Shown here one piece after another: positions 27,388 through 35,857 of a DNA stretch of 64,000 bases (the stretch's first letter is position 1; each line of letters begins with the position of its first letter). Source of the stretch: Parachlamydiales bacterium (GTDB lineage: Bacteria; Chlamydiota; Chlamydiia; Chlamydiales; SM23-39); the NCBI GenBank assembly GCA_019694475.1, contig JAIBBX010000004.1, positions 124,001 to 188,000 on the forward strand, read 5' to 3'. The notes beneath the pieces were generated by a model. It was not told where the DNA came from. It worked only from the letters and a program-made list of their open reading frames with translations, and did no database searches. Position numbers and translations under genes: made by a program.

Positions 27388-29332
27388 AGACATTCCAATC
27401 GGCAATGGAAGAGTGCTCGTCGCATTCGATTGCAATGGGCTTTTGAGAGAGCTCCATTTCCCTCATGTTGGCCAAGAAAACCATAGCAGCGGAGATCCTT
27501 TTCGCATCGGCGTCTGGGTGAACGGTTCTTTCAGCTGGATACCGGAAAATTGGCAGGTTGAAAGAGATTATTCCGATGATACTTTGGTCGCTTCCCTTCG
27601 ATTTGCCAATGATACTTTGCGCATCGAAAGCAATGATCTTGTTGATTTTGAAGAAGATATCTATCTAAAAAAGATTAAGGTGTTGAATTTAACCGATGAG
27701 CCCAAAGAGGTTCGTCTTTTTTTTAGTCAAGACTTCCACATCTACGGGAATGACATAGGCGACACTGCTGCATACAAGCCTGAAAATAAGAGCTTGGTCC
27801 ATTACAAGGGAGAGCGGTATTTCCTCATCAATATTTTTGCCAACAACATGTTTGGGATTCAGCGGTTTGCCACAGGTAATGAAGGAACTTGGAAAGATGC
27901 TGAAGATGGGGAGCTCGGCGGCAATCCAATCGCGCAAGGAAGGGTCGATTCGGTGATTTCCATCCCTTTGACTTTGCCGCCTAAAGGTATTGAGGAGTGT
28001 TATTATTGGATCGCGATCGGGAAAAATTGGGAAGAGGTCAAAAGGCTCAATGACATTGTCAAAAAAAAGACCCCTGAAGAAATCTTGCGAAGGACTTCCG
28101 ACTATTGGAAATTATGGTCCGATAAAGAGCGGTTGAATGCGCAGCTTTTGCCTGAGAAAGTGGCATGGTTATATAAGCGGAGCCTTCTCGTTTGCCGCAC
28201 TCAAATGAACAATTGCGGCAGCATCATCGCGGCCAATGATTCCGATGCGGTCTTTTTCAATCGGGACACCTACAGCTACATGTGGCCTCGAGATGGGGCG
28301 CTTGTCGCCTATGGACTTGATTTAGCGGGCTATGAAATGTCGCAGTTCTACCGTTTCTGCGCTCAAATTTTGGAAAAAGAGGGATATTTTCTCCATAAAT
28401 ATACGCCCTCAGGTTCATTAGGCAGCTCGTGGCATCCTTGGGAAAAAAATAATAAAGCGCAGCTTCCCATTCAGGAAGATGAGACAGCTCTTGTCATCTG
28501 GGCTCTTTGGAATCACTATCAATGCTTCAGGGATCTCGATCTCATTCGCTCCCTCTATCATCCGCTTATTAAAAAAGCGGCCGACTTCATGATGAATTAC
28601 CGCGATTTGAATACGGGACTTCCTCTTCCTAGTTTCGATCTTTGGGAAGAGAGGCAAGGGGTTTTGACTTTCACCGTTTCAACTGTGATCGGCTCTCTTA
28701 CGGCAGCAGCTCATTTTGCTGAAGCGTTTGGGGAAACTACATTGGCCCAAGAATACCGATCCGGCGCTGATGGGATGCGCGAGGCAATGGAAAAATATCT
28801 TTGGATGCCTAAGGAAAAACGATTTGCCCGGATGATCAATTTCCAAAAAGATGGAACGATCGATGTTGACGCTTCCATCGATGCGAGCCTCTACGCTCTT
28901 TTCAAGTTTGGCGTCTATCCGGCTGATCATGAAAAAGTGGCGAGCACAATGAGCCAAGTGTTTGAGAAACTCGAAATCAACGGAGGAATTGCTCGGTATG
29001 AAAACGATGCATTTTACCGGCAAGAAAACGGTCCCAGCAACACATGGTTTGTTTCGACCTTGTGGAAAGCGCAATACTTGATCGCTAAAGCAAAAAACCG
29101 AAAAGAACTCGATCAAGCTTTGCCGATCTTTCAATGGGTTGCTGACCATGCATTCCCAAGCGGGGTTCTATCGGAGCAGATCAATCCCCAAAATAATGAA
29201 CCTCTTTCTGTTTCGCCTTTAACATGGAGCCACGGTACTTATATTGCTGCTATCCAAGAATATCTCATTAAACTCATCCATATTGAGATGTGTCCGGCGT
29301 GTAAACAGCCGAAATATTCCAAAAAACGATAA
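27380..29332 (+). CDS. Glycoside hydrolase family 15 (glucoamylase-like)
   Basis: 650 residues from the ATG at 27380, which overlaps azoR by 8 bp; a longer frame back to 27260 would run inside azoR. An N-terminal beta-sandwich (~1-260) is followed by an (alpha/alpha)6 barrel. Catalytic signatures are seen: YMWPRDGALVAYGLD, the general acid region QEDETALVIWALW and the base region SEQINPQN. No signal peptide is visible, so it acts in the cytosol on alpha-glucans such as glycogen or oligosaccharides. The C-terminal CPACKQPKYSKK looks like a zinc-ribbon remnant. Confidence 0.85.
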   Translation: MPRDIPIGNGRVLVAFDCNGLLRELHFPHVGQENHSSGDPFRIGVWVNGSFSWIPENWQVERDYSDDTLVASLRFANDTLRIESNDLVDFEEDIYLKKIKVLNLTDEPKEVRLFFSQDFHIYGNDIGDTAAYKPENKSLVHYKGERYFLINIFANNMFGIQRFATGNEGTWKDAEDGELGGNPIAQGRVDSVISIPLTLPPKGIEECYYWIAIGKNWEEVKRLNDIVKKKTPEEILRRTSDYWKLWSDKERLNAQLLPEKVAWLYKRSLLVCRTQMNNCGSIIAANDSDAVFFNRDTYSYMWPRDGALVAYGLDLAGYEMSQFYRFCAQILEKEGYFLHKYTPSGSLGSSWHPWEKNNKAQLPIQEDETALVIWALWNHYQCFRDLDLIRSLYHPLIKKAADFMMNYRDLNTGLPLPSFDLWEERQGVLTFTVSTVIGSLTAAAHFAEAFGETTLAQEYRSGADGMREAMEKYLWMPKEKRFARMINFQKDGTIDVDASIDASLYALFKFGVYPADHEKVASTMSQVFEKLEINGGIARYENDAFYRQENGPSNTWFVSTLWKAQYLIAKAKNRKELDQALPIFQWVADHAFPSGVLSEQINPQNNEPLSVSPLTWSHGTYIAAIQEYLIKLIHIEMCPACKQPKYSKKR

Positions 29333-29359
29333 CTAATCATCCCTTTAATTCTATAATTA

Positions 29360-29388
29360 TTAACTTTAAGTTAAAAAACTATTATAAT
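29360..29388 (+). promoter_or_regulatory. Sigma-70-type promoter of the RING-H2 gene
   Basis: TTAACT (29360-29365), 17 bp, then perfect TATAAT (29383-29388), in a very AT-rich stretch. The start would be ~29395, about 20 nt before the ATG at 29416. The -35 lies in the near-palindrome TTAACTTTAAGTTAA. Confidence 0.7.
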
Positions 29389-29415
29389 ATTTATTATTTT
29401 AATAAGGAGATAATA

Positions 29416-29736
29416 ATGAGTGTAAATGCAGCCGGTGTTAATTGTGTAATTTGTCATGATTCCGAAGCGGGAGCTATGCAAGCGCTTCCATGCGCCCATA
29501 CTTTCCATGAAGCGTGTATTCAGCCATGGCTAAATCAAAGAGGAACATGTCCTACTTGTAGATTTCAGGTGAATGCAGTCCAACAGCCTGCGGATAATGG
29601 GGATGTTGATCCAAACGCAGAGCCTCCAGCTGGATTTCGCGTTGTTTTTGTGCCGAATGGGGAAATGCCAGGCGGGTCATATAGGTTAGTCAGATTGCTT
29701 CAGGTCAATTTACAAGAATCTGAGGGTCAAGAATAA
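29416..29736 (+). CDS. RING-H2 zinc-finger protein, putative E3 ubiquitin ligase effector
   Basis: 106 residues. Zinc ligands are Cys10, Cys13, Cys26, His28, His31, Cys34, Cys45 and Cys48, the exact C3H2C3 RING-H2 order and spacing. Ile12, Trp38 and Pro46 fit the positions that contact an E2 enzyme. Arg49, directly after the last Cys, fits the 'linchpin' that activates E2-ubiquitin. The C-terminal half has no recognised motif. AGGAGAT is 5 nt before the ATG. A promoter lies directly upstream and a terminator hairpin overlaps the stop, so it is a monocistron. RING domains are rare in bacteria; transfer from a eukaryotic host is the simplest explanation. Confidence 0.85.
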   Translation: MSVNAAGVNCVICHDSEAGAMQALPCAHTFHEACIQPWLNQRGTCPTCRFQVNAVQQPADNGDVDPNAEPPAGFRVVFVPNGEMPGGSYRLVRLLQVNLQESEGQE

Positions 29737-29748
29737 TTTTTCTTGACC
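29725..29748 (+). terminator. Terminator hairpin overlapping the RING-H2 stop
   Basis: GGTCAAGAA pairs perfectly with TTCTTGACC (9 bp, 6-nt loop that includes the TAA stop). The following stretch is AAGGCTGTTTCATTTTG, a weak T tail. Confidence 0.6.
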
Positions 29749-29801
29749 AAGGCTGTTTCATTTTGTAGTTTCCGAATTGAACGGGCCGCTCGAAGCGCAA
29801 T

Positions 29802-29891
29802 CTCGGCCGTCCACAGCCGAGCAAGCCGAGCTAGCTGATAAATGCGGACAGGAACTGTCCGCCCAATACCGGAGCGGAGAATCTCTCCGCT
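29802..29891 (+). promoter_or_regulatory. Hairpin-rich leader before the peptide transporter gene
   Basis: CTCGGC (29802-29807) can pair with GCCGAG at 29816 or at 29825, but not both. Next comes GCGGACAG/CTGTCCGC (29844-29862), then AGCGGAGA/TCTCCGCT (29873-29891), which ends a few bases before the GGGGAG ribosome-binding site. Mutually exclusive pairing next to a ribosome-binding site suggests a leader that senses something, but I recognise no riboswitch class. Confidence 0.45.
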
Positions 29892-29909
29892 TCAGGGGAG
29901 AGTTCTTCA

Positions 29910-31394
29910 ATGAATCATCCTGTTCCTCATGGCCAGCCTAAGGGGCTGTATCTTCTCTTCTTCACTGAATTGTGGGAGCGATTCGGCTTCTACATGGTTC
30001 AGACGATCCTTGTGCTCTACATGAGCCATGGGTTGAATTACACAGATACAAAAGCCTATTTGATCTACGGCGCCTTTAGCTCCATGCTCTATTTAACCCC
30101 AGTTGTTGGCGGATACATCGCCGATAACTATATTGGGTTTCGCCAATCGATTGTAATAGGCGGCATTCTTTTCATTATCGGATATGCAATCATGTCGATT
30201 CCGGAACCAAGATGGTTATTTCTTGGCTTAAGTATTGTGATCATTGGCAACGGTTTTTTTAAGCCGAATGTTTCCAGCATCGTGGGCGAGCTCTATACAG
30301 CCGACGACCCCCGAAGAGACGGCGGATTTACCCTTTTCTACATGGGAATCAATATCGGCGCTCTCATCCCTCCGATTTTTGCAGGAGCGCTCGTCGCTTC
30401 TTATTCGTATGGTTCAGGATTCTGGGTCGCTTCCATTGGCATGATCATATCGATCGTCACTTTTTTAGCGGCAAAAGGGCGTTTAGGCAATGCTGGCATG
30501 ATGTCTACGAGCAGCCCCGTTTATAGATCGAAAGCCTTTCGGTACAGCTTCTACGTGGCTCTCTATGTTGGGATCATCGCTGCGATCGGGATTTGCCACC
30601 TTCTTCTCTACCATCCGGAAGAGATGAATTTCATTTTGGTTTTCTCATCTGTGGGAATCGTCGCTGCCGTGCTCTTCTACCTTTACAAGGAGACGATTGA
30701 GCAGAAAAAGAAAATGATCGCTTGTTTGATTTTGATCGTATTTTCGGTCGGTTTCTGGGCAGTGTATAATCAGACATTCACTTCTCTCATGCTCTTTGCC
30801 GATCGGAATATGTCTCCAAGTCTTTTAGGATTCAAAATCGATGCCGAATTCACGCAGTTTTTCAACCCATTTTTCATTGTGATTCTGAGCCCGATTCTCA
30901 GCTGGCTTTGGGTTCGTCTTGAAGAAAGAGAGCTAAATCCTTCGACGCCATCGAAATTCGCTTTGGGGATTCTTTTCATGGCCATCGGATTTTTTGGACT
31001 TGGCTTAGGCGTCACCTATTTTAACGTGAATGGGGAAGCTTCTCCATGGTGGTTAATTCTCAGTTATTTCCTCCAAACTGTTGGAGAATTGCTTATTTCG
31101 CCAATCGGACTTGCGATGGTGACTCGCCTTTCGCCCAAGCATTTGACTGGGATGATGATGGGGGTTTGGTTTTTGACTCAAGCGGCGGCTTTTGCGATTG
31201 GGGGAGGATTGGCAACCATTTCCGATGTGCCAAAAGAGATTACAGGCGAAGCTTCTTTAGCCATCTATGTGCACGCCTTTTTCATATATGGAAGCATCGC
31301 TGCAGTTTTAGGGATCATCGCATTCAGCTTTGTCCCCTTCTTGAATCGCCTGATTGGAACGACTGACGGCCCAATCCCAACACCTAAACGCTAA
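29910..31394 (+). CDS. POT-family proton-coupled di/tripeptide transporter
   Basis: 494 residues, 12 to 14 membrane helices. Signature ELWERFGFYMVQTILVLYM (the ExxER motif) is at the N-terminus, then GGYIADNYIGFRQSIVIGG, and FFKPNVSSIVGELY after helix 4. It imports di- and tripeptides with protons, useful to a bacterium feeding on host peptides. GGGGAG precedes the ATG, and a hairpin-rich leader lies upstream. The stop overlaps the next, convergent gene by 4 bp. Confidence 0.9.
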   Translation: MNHPVPHGQPKGLYLLFFTELWERFGFYMVQTILVLYMSHGLNYTDTKAYLIYGAFSSMLYLTPVVGGYIADNYIGFRQSIVIGGILFIIGYAIMSIPEPRWLFLGLSIVIIGNGFFKPNVSSIVGELYTADDPRRDGGFTLFYMGINIGALIPPIFAGALVASYSYGSGFWVASIGMIISIVTFLAAKGRLGNAGMMSTSSPVYRSKAFRYSFYVALYVGIIAAIGICHLLLYHPEEMNFILVFSSVGIVAAVLFYLYKETIEQKKKMIACLILIVFSVGFWAVYNQTFTSLMLFADRNMSPSLLGFKIDAEFTQFFNPFFIVILSPILSWLWVRLEERELNPSTPSKFALGILFMAIGFFGLGLGVTYFNVNGEASPWWLILSYFLQTVGELLISPIGLAMVTRLSPKHLTGMMMGVWFLTQAAAFAIGGGLATISDVPKEITGEASLAIYVHAFFIYGSIAAVLGIIAFSFVPFLNRLIGTTDGPIPTPKR

Positions 31395-32071
31395 AGCGTT
31401 TTCTTCCGTTCGGCAATATACTGGGAAAGATTGATTTGTTTTTCTGAAAAGCTGCCCAAAAGCATTTGCGCGGGACGGCTTTTGGTAGATAAAAGCGCTT
31501 CTAGTTCTTCCCAAGCAGCCTTTTCTCCTGGCCGGTTCTTCAGCTGCTGCTGCAGGCAGGCGATGCGCAGAAGGTTGTGCACGTAAAGAAGAGATCCGCC
31601 TTTTTGTTCGGCTTGGAATGAATTCCCCATCTGTTCTTTCAGGGCAACTGCATTTTCAAGTGCCTCTTGGTAGTTGCCTTGCTCGATAAGCAGGCTCGTC
31701 ATTGCATAGGTCGCATGGAAAGGGACTTCTTCTTTCACTCGGGTCAAAGAACGATTGGCCATTACAAGACCCTCAGAGAGCTTGTCTGTATTGATTAATT
31801 TTTGTGCAATGGCGGCTTCATATTTCTTTTGAAGGGCTGGGACATTCCGAATCGCCTCTTGCATGCTTTGATAAAGGACATCATCTCCAGGAGCGGCAAC
31901 CCATTTTGCATAGATTTCTTCGGCTTCAGCGTATTTGAGTGCATTCGGACCCGATTGGGAATACGCGATCAGAATGGCGATTCCTGCAATAACAGAGGCG
32001 ACGCTCATCGCAATCTGTTTCTTGCGCTCAGAGAGATTCATGAGCCAATTTTGAGCCTGCACTATATCCAT
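31391..32071 (-). CDS. Membrane-anchored TPR-like protein
   Basis: 226 residues. One N-terminal membrane helix (~20-38, IAMSVASVIAGIAILIAYS) is followed by helical repeat sequence (for example EQGNYQEALENAVALKEQM). The topology resembles YfgM-type anchored chaperone adaptors, but I cannot prove orthology. AGGATTTTCT precedes the ATG. It converges with the POT gene, sharing 4 bp. Confidence 0.65.
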   Translation of the reverse strand: MDIVQAQNWLMNLSERKKQIAMSVASVIAGIAILIAYSQSGPNALKYAEAEEIYAKWVAAPGDDVLYQSMQEAIRNVPALQKKYEAAIAQKLINTDKLSEGLVMANRSLTRVKEEVPFHATYAMTSLLIEQGNYQEALENAVALKEQMGNSFQAEQKGGSLLYVHNLLRIACLQQQLKNRPGEKAAWEELEALLSTKSRPAQMLLGSFSEKQINLSQYIAERKKTL

Positions 32072-32193
32072 AGAAAATCCTATTGTTGAGAGTTCAGTTT
32101 ACCGACTCCCATTTTTCACGACAATGACTTCTTTTATTAAACATTCCATTTACAAAAACTAGAAGCGGTGTAAAAATTTTTTTGGTTCTGTAT

Positions 32194-32895
32194 ATGCTAG
32201 TTGTGCCTCTTGCCGCATCAAGAATCAGTCAGGCTGTTTTAGATCCCGCAAATCTATCTATAAATTCGAGCCTAACGCAGCGTCTTTACAACTATTTCAA
32301 AGATCCAAGCAATCCTGTATTGATCAAAATTAGCCTGATAGCGATTGGAGTGCTCGCAATTCTTGCAGCGGGATATTTTCTTGGAATGACTCTTTTGCCT
32401 CTCAGCATTGTTGTTATTTTGGGAGCAGCATTTGAGGTCAATCGCTTGAGGCAAGAAGAATCGATGGCCGATCTCAAAAGAGAGATGGCTTCTTTGCGAT
32501 TGAGATATTTGCTCTCTGGCCAAGATCGTTTCTTAGATGACGTGGTTGAAGTATTAGATATCGGCGATCGGGAATCGCCCACTGGAGATATTGATTTTAT
32601 TCAGCTAGATGAAGTGCCCCGGCCCAGAAGAGGAGTAGATAAGTATGGCCGTCAGTTCTATGCATTTCATATCGAATCTAATGAAGACGACTTTCCTCAA
32701 GTTATTGTCTTGTTTCAAAAATATACAACTGGCGATGTCTGGCATATTTCTGGGCCGCCAGATTTTGCTCGAGGGGTTCTGAATGAGGGAGCGAGAGATC
32801 AAATTGTTCAGTTGATTTTTGATCATAATCATCCTCGATATCATTTGCCCGGGGAGCCAATGCAGGATATACAGTACGTTCCTGATTTTGATTAG
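32194..32895 (+). CDS. Inc-like membrane protein, tandem paralogue A
   Basis: 233 residues from the ATG at 32194, chosen because the N-terminus then aligns with paralogue B. A short N-terminus leads into a paired hydrophobic segment (~42-80) with a tight turn, as in chlamydial inclusion-membrane proteins. The C-terminal ~150 residues are soluble (RLRYLLSGQDRFLDD, DIGDRESPTGDI, KYGRQFYAFHIES, VIVLFQKYTTGDVWHISGP). No clear ribosome-binding site. The conserved tail suggests a small folded domain, family unknown. Confidence 0.7.
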   Translation: MLVVPLAASRISQAVLDPANLSINSSLTQRLYNYFKDPSNPVLIKISLIAIGVLAILAAGYFLGMTLLPLSIVVILGAAFEVNRLRQEESMADLKREMASLRLRYLLSGQDRFLDDVVEVLDIGDRESPTGDIDFIQLDEVPRPRRGVDKYGRQFYAFHIESNEDDFPQVIVLFQKYTTGDVWHISGPPDFARGVLNEGARDQIVQLIFDHNHPRYHLPGEPMQDIQYVPDFD

Positions 32896-32975
32896 TACTT
32901 AATAGTTTATTTACATTTTTTTGGCGAGATGCCAGAATCTCTGATCTTTTTTAAACACCGAAAGGAGACATCTAT

Positions 32976-33650
32976 ATGGCAGTCCTAGCCCTTGGACCAA
33001 GAATCAATCCAGTTGTTTTAGATCCTGCAAATCGAACCGAGAATTCAAGCCTGATGCAACGCATCTACACCTACTTTAAAGACGAAAGCAATCCGATTTT
33101 AATTAAAATTAGCCTGGCAGCCCTAGGCGCTTTGACTGCACTAGCTGCTGGAGTTGCTTTGGGAAATATCCTTCTGACTTTTTCTGCGATCAGCGTAGTC
33201 GTTATTTTAGGAACAGCCCTTGAGGCCAATCGATTGAAAGAAGAAACTCTTGCTCGACAAATATCTGCTTTGCAATTGAGGCATATGATGTCAGGACAAG
33301 ATCGTTTCTTGAACCGCAATCTTCCTGAATTGGATATCGGTGATCGGGAATCGCCGACGGGAGACATCATCATTCAAGCTGAAGAAGTGCCTGCCCCAAA
33401 AAGAGGAACGGATAAATATGGTCGTCAGTTCTATGCATTCCAAGTTGAATCTATTGAAGGCAATCGCCATGTTGTTGTTTTATTCCAGAAGTATACGACA
33501 GGCGATGTTTGGCATGTGTCGGGTCCGGAAGACTTTGTTCAAGGCCCTTTAAATGATGCGGCTAAAGACCAGATTGCTCACGCCTTATTTGAGCGAGATC
33601 ATCCTCGATATAATATCTTCATTCAACAGCAAGCAGGTGATGTTCAATAA
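32976..33650 (+). CDS. Inc-like membrane protein, tandem paralogue B
   Basis: 224 residues; AAAGGAG lies upstream of the ATG. It matches paralogue A along its whole length (shared words VLDPAN, YFKD-SNP, ILIKISL, SGQDRFL, DIGDRESPTGDI, KYGRQFYAF, QKYTTGDVWH-SGP), by eye well above half identical, so the pair arose by tandem duplication. The paired hydrophobic segment is at ~41-82. The stop codon abuts the dispersed palindrome. Secretion to the inclusion membrane is inference from the paired helix pattern. Confidence 0.72.
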   Translation: MAVLALGPRINPVVLDPANRTENSSLMQRIYTYFKDESNPILIKISLAALGALTALAAGVALGNILLTFSAISVVVILGTALEANRLKEETLARQISALQLRHMMSGQDRFLNRNLPELDIGDRESPTGDIIIQAEEVPAPKRGTDKYGRQFYAFQVESIEGNRHVVVLFQKYTTGDVWHVSGPEDFVQGPLNDAAKDQIAHALFERDHPRYNIFIQQQAGDVQ

Positions 33651-33672
33651 TGTAAAGCCGCTTTACATTTGG
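33650..33672 (+). repeat. Dispersed 23-bp palindromic motif, copy 2 (intergenic)
   Basis: ATGTAAAGC-C-GCTTTACA followed by TTTGG, directly after the paralogue B stop codon. See copies at 24489 and 57333. Confidence 0.75.
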
Positions 33673-33673
33673 G

Positions 33674-33703
33674 TTACCACAGAGAATTCTCTCTCTGTGG
33701 TAA
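33674..33703. terminator. 12-bp hairpin overlapping the end of the glycosyltransferase gene
   Basis: TTACCACAGAGA pairs perfectly with TCTCTGTGGTAA around a 6-nt loop. It includes the minus-strand stop codon of the glycosyltransferase gene and lies after paralogue B. A bidirectional terminator is likely from position, but T-tracts are weak. Confidence 0.5.
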
Positions 33704-34777
33704 AGCCCTATACACTTTTTCCATTTCATCGAGAGTATGAGTCAGCGTAAATTGTTCTAGAACTAGTCTTTTTGCATTCTCGCCAAAAAAGCTTCTCAAT
33801 TCAGAGGACTCTTTCAATTTCATGACAGCTTCGGCTACCTCTAAGGGCGAAAATGGGGCCACATTCAACCCTGTTTGTTGATCAATGCACACTTCGCCAA
33901 GTCCGCCAGTTCGTGTTGCAATGAGCGGTTTTCCGAGATAGGCTGCTTGTAAAATGGCCTGAGATACCCCTTCATGAGCGGTGCTGAGGAGCGCAAATAT
34001 ATCCAAAGCGGCGATAGCGGGGAATGGATGATCCAGATGTCCGGTAAAAATGACGTTCGCGAGTTTCAATTCAGCGGCGAATCGATGGTGTCTTTCAGCA
34101 TGCCCTCCGCCGATAATGACCCATTTTAAGTTAGGGACATCTCTCAATCGGTCTGCCGCTTTAAGAAGATCATCAATTCCTTTCCAAGAACGCATGAAAC
34201 AAGCTGTTCCTACGAGAAAATCATCTGCTTCTATATTCCATTTTTTTCGAAAAGCAACGGATTCTCCAGGCGTTACCTGAATGAGTTTCGGATTTACGCC
34301 TGTTGCAATCGATTTGCACTGATCGGGCGATTTGCCTGACTGCTTCACAATCATCGGCAAGATTGAAGAACAAGTGGTCACGACAAAATCGGCTAAAGTC
34401 CCATAGACAAAACGGCTATTGAATCCAGGCTTGATGTTGGTGGAAAGATGGCGCGTGCGAACTATGGATCTGCGAGCGATCCTTGCAGCAATGCCTCCAA
34501 TCCAGCTGTCGAGGGAAGAATGAGTGTTTACAAGATCGATTTTGTGTTTCCGCATGATCGAGAGGAGCTGAAAAAGACAGATTGGCCAAGAGGCTCTTCG
34601 AAAATTCAATTCATAAACAATGAATCCTGCATTTTTAGCTCTCGATACTAAGCCGCCCCCTCGTGTAACAGCTAAAATGACGGTATGGCCTCTTTCGCGC
34701 ATCCCTTCAGCTTCCCGAAGGATGCGGATTTCTTGTCCGCCCCAGCCATGAGATGCTTCTAAATGCAAGATATTCAT
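33674..34777 (-). CDS. Family 4-type glycosyltransferase
   Basis: 367 residues with a two-domain GT-B fold. The N-terminus MNILHLEASHGWGGQEIRIL contains the Gly-rich acceptor/donor loop; the C-terminal half has IGGGHAERH, FTGHLDHPFPAIAALDIFALLSTAHEGVSQAILQA (the E-x7-E type region) and KPLIATRTGGLGEV. It moves a sugar from a nucleotide donor to a lipid or polysaccharide acceptor, probably in the cell envelope. The start overlaps mutY by 4 bp. Donor and acceptor are unknown. Confidence 0.85.
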   Translation of the reverse strand: MNILHLEASHGWGGQEIRILREAEGMRERGHTVILAVTRGGGLVSRAKNAGFIVYELNFRRASWPICLFQLLSIMRKHKIDLVNTHSSLDSWIGGIAARIARRSIVRTRHLSTNIKPGFNSRFVYGTLADFVVTTCSSILPMIVKQSGKSPDQCKSIATGVNPKLIQVTPGESVAFRKKWNIEADDFLVGTACFMRSWKGIDDLLKAADRLRDVPNLKWVIIGGGHAERHHRFAAELKLANVIFTGHLDHPFPAIAALDIFALLSTAHEGVSQAILQAAYLGKPLIATRTGGLGEVCIDQQTGLNVAPFSPLEVAEAVMKLKESSELRSFFGENAKRLVLEQFTLTHTLDEMEKVYRALPQRENSLW

Positions 34778-35784
34778 AGAGAAAGGATCCTCCGGTGGCC
34801 GGATGAAAAGGGGAGTTTTGAAAGCTCGCTCCGCTCAATCCATTGATAACCTTCGAGTTCTTTTAGAGTTTTCGACTGGAATCTAAATGGATATAATGTC
34901 GCTTTGTACCGAGTGAATGTATGAGCGACAAGCGGCAGTTTTTCGATCATTTTGGGCTTTATTCCAAAAACTAGATCGATCTCCTGTTCCACTTTTCTCA
35001 TCGGCCAAATTTCTTCCATTTCAAAATAGGGGAATTCGTACAAATCGGCCATCACTTTTCCGGCTGCGCCTTTTTTCACCAGGACTTTTCCTTCCGCTTC
35101 AAGCCAAATAACAGCTCGCTTGAGATGGGTGGTTTTTTTCTCTTCATTTTTGATGGGCAAAAGAAGCGCTCTTTCCTTGCCAAGGCAATTTCTTGCTAGC
35201 GGACAAATTTCGCAGCGAGGTTTTGGAGTGCAAATCGTCGCACCAAGCTCAATGAGGGCCTCTGCCGTGATCCAAGGATCATCAGGCGGCAAAATCGCTT
35301 CAGCTCCCTGTGCAATTTTTCGTTTGACTGCTTGCTTGCAAACATTTTCCTCTATCGAAAAAAAACGGGCCAAAACGCGCGTTACATTTCCATCAACAGG
35401 CGCAGCTCGTTTCCTAAATCCAAAACTTAAAATCGCATTGGCGGTGTAAGGCCCAAGTCCGTGAATGCTCATCAAATCTGCAATGGTAGAAGGGATTTTG
35501 CCTTCAAAGCGCTCCAAAATTTGCTGGGCTCCCTTATGCAGGTTGCGCGCCCTGCTATAATAGCCAAGCCCTTCCCACGCTTTGATTACCTCTTCAATGG
35601 ATGCTTCAGCCAAAGTTTTGATGTCGGGAAATTGGATCATCCATTTTTCAAAATAGGGGACAACAACGATTGCCCTTGTCTGCTGCAGCATGACTTCAGA
35701 AATCCACACCTTGTAGGGAGTGGGGTCGACTCGCCAAGGAAAGTCCCTTTTATTTTGTTGAAACCAGTCGCTTAATTCTTGCAT
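34774..35784 (-). CDS. mutY: A/G-specific adenine glycosylase
   Basis: 336 residues. Helix-hairpin-helix glycosylase: PYKVWISEVMLQQT, HGLGPYTANAILSFGFRKRAAPVDGN with the catalytic Asp region, and the iron-sulfur site C-x6-C-x2-C-x5-C (CTPKPRCEICPLARNC). The C-terminal NUDIX-like part recognises 8-oxoG. It removes adenine mispaired with 8-oxoguanine. It overlaps the glycosyltransferase gene by 4 bp. Confidence 0.94.
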   Translation of the reverse strand: MQELSDWFQQNKRDFPWRVDPTPYKVWISEVMLQQTRAIVVVPYFEKWMIQFPDIKTLAEASIEEVIKAWEGLGYYSRARNLHKGAQQILERFEGKIPSTIADLMSIHGLGPYTANAILSFGFRKRAAPVDGNVTRVLARFFSIEENVCKQAVKRKIAQGAEAILPPDDPWITAEALIELGATICTPKPRCEICPLARNCLGKERALLLPIKNEEKKTTHLKRAVIWLEAEGKVLVKKGAAGKVMADLYEFPYFEMEEIWPMRKVEQEIDLVFGIKPKMIEKLPLVAHTFTRYKATLYPFRFQSKTLKELEGYQWIERSELSKLPFSSGHRRILSL

Positions 35785-35857
35785 GCCAAGATTGTCGCAT
35801 AGATTGTTAGCAGAATCAAGTTTTGCTCTTAAACAATCAATTTGATAAATCTAGTTT

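Noticed and set aside
29749..29909. tRNA-like or known riboswitch in the POT leader
   Set aside because: Hairpins do not form a cloverleaf and match no class I can name.
32161..32194. TTG at 32182 as the start of paralogue A
   Set aside because: Alignment with paralogue B begins at the ATG at 32194.
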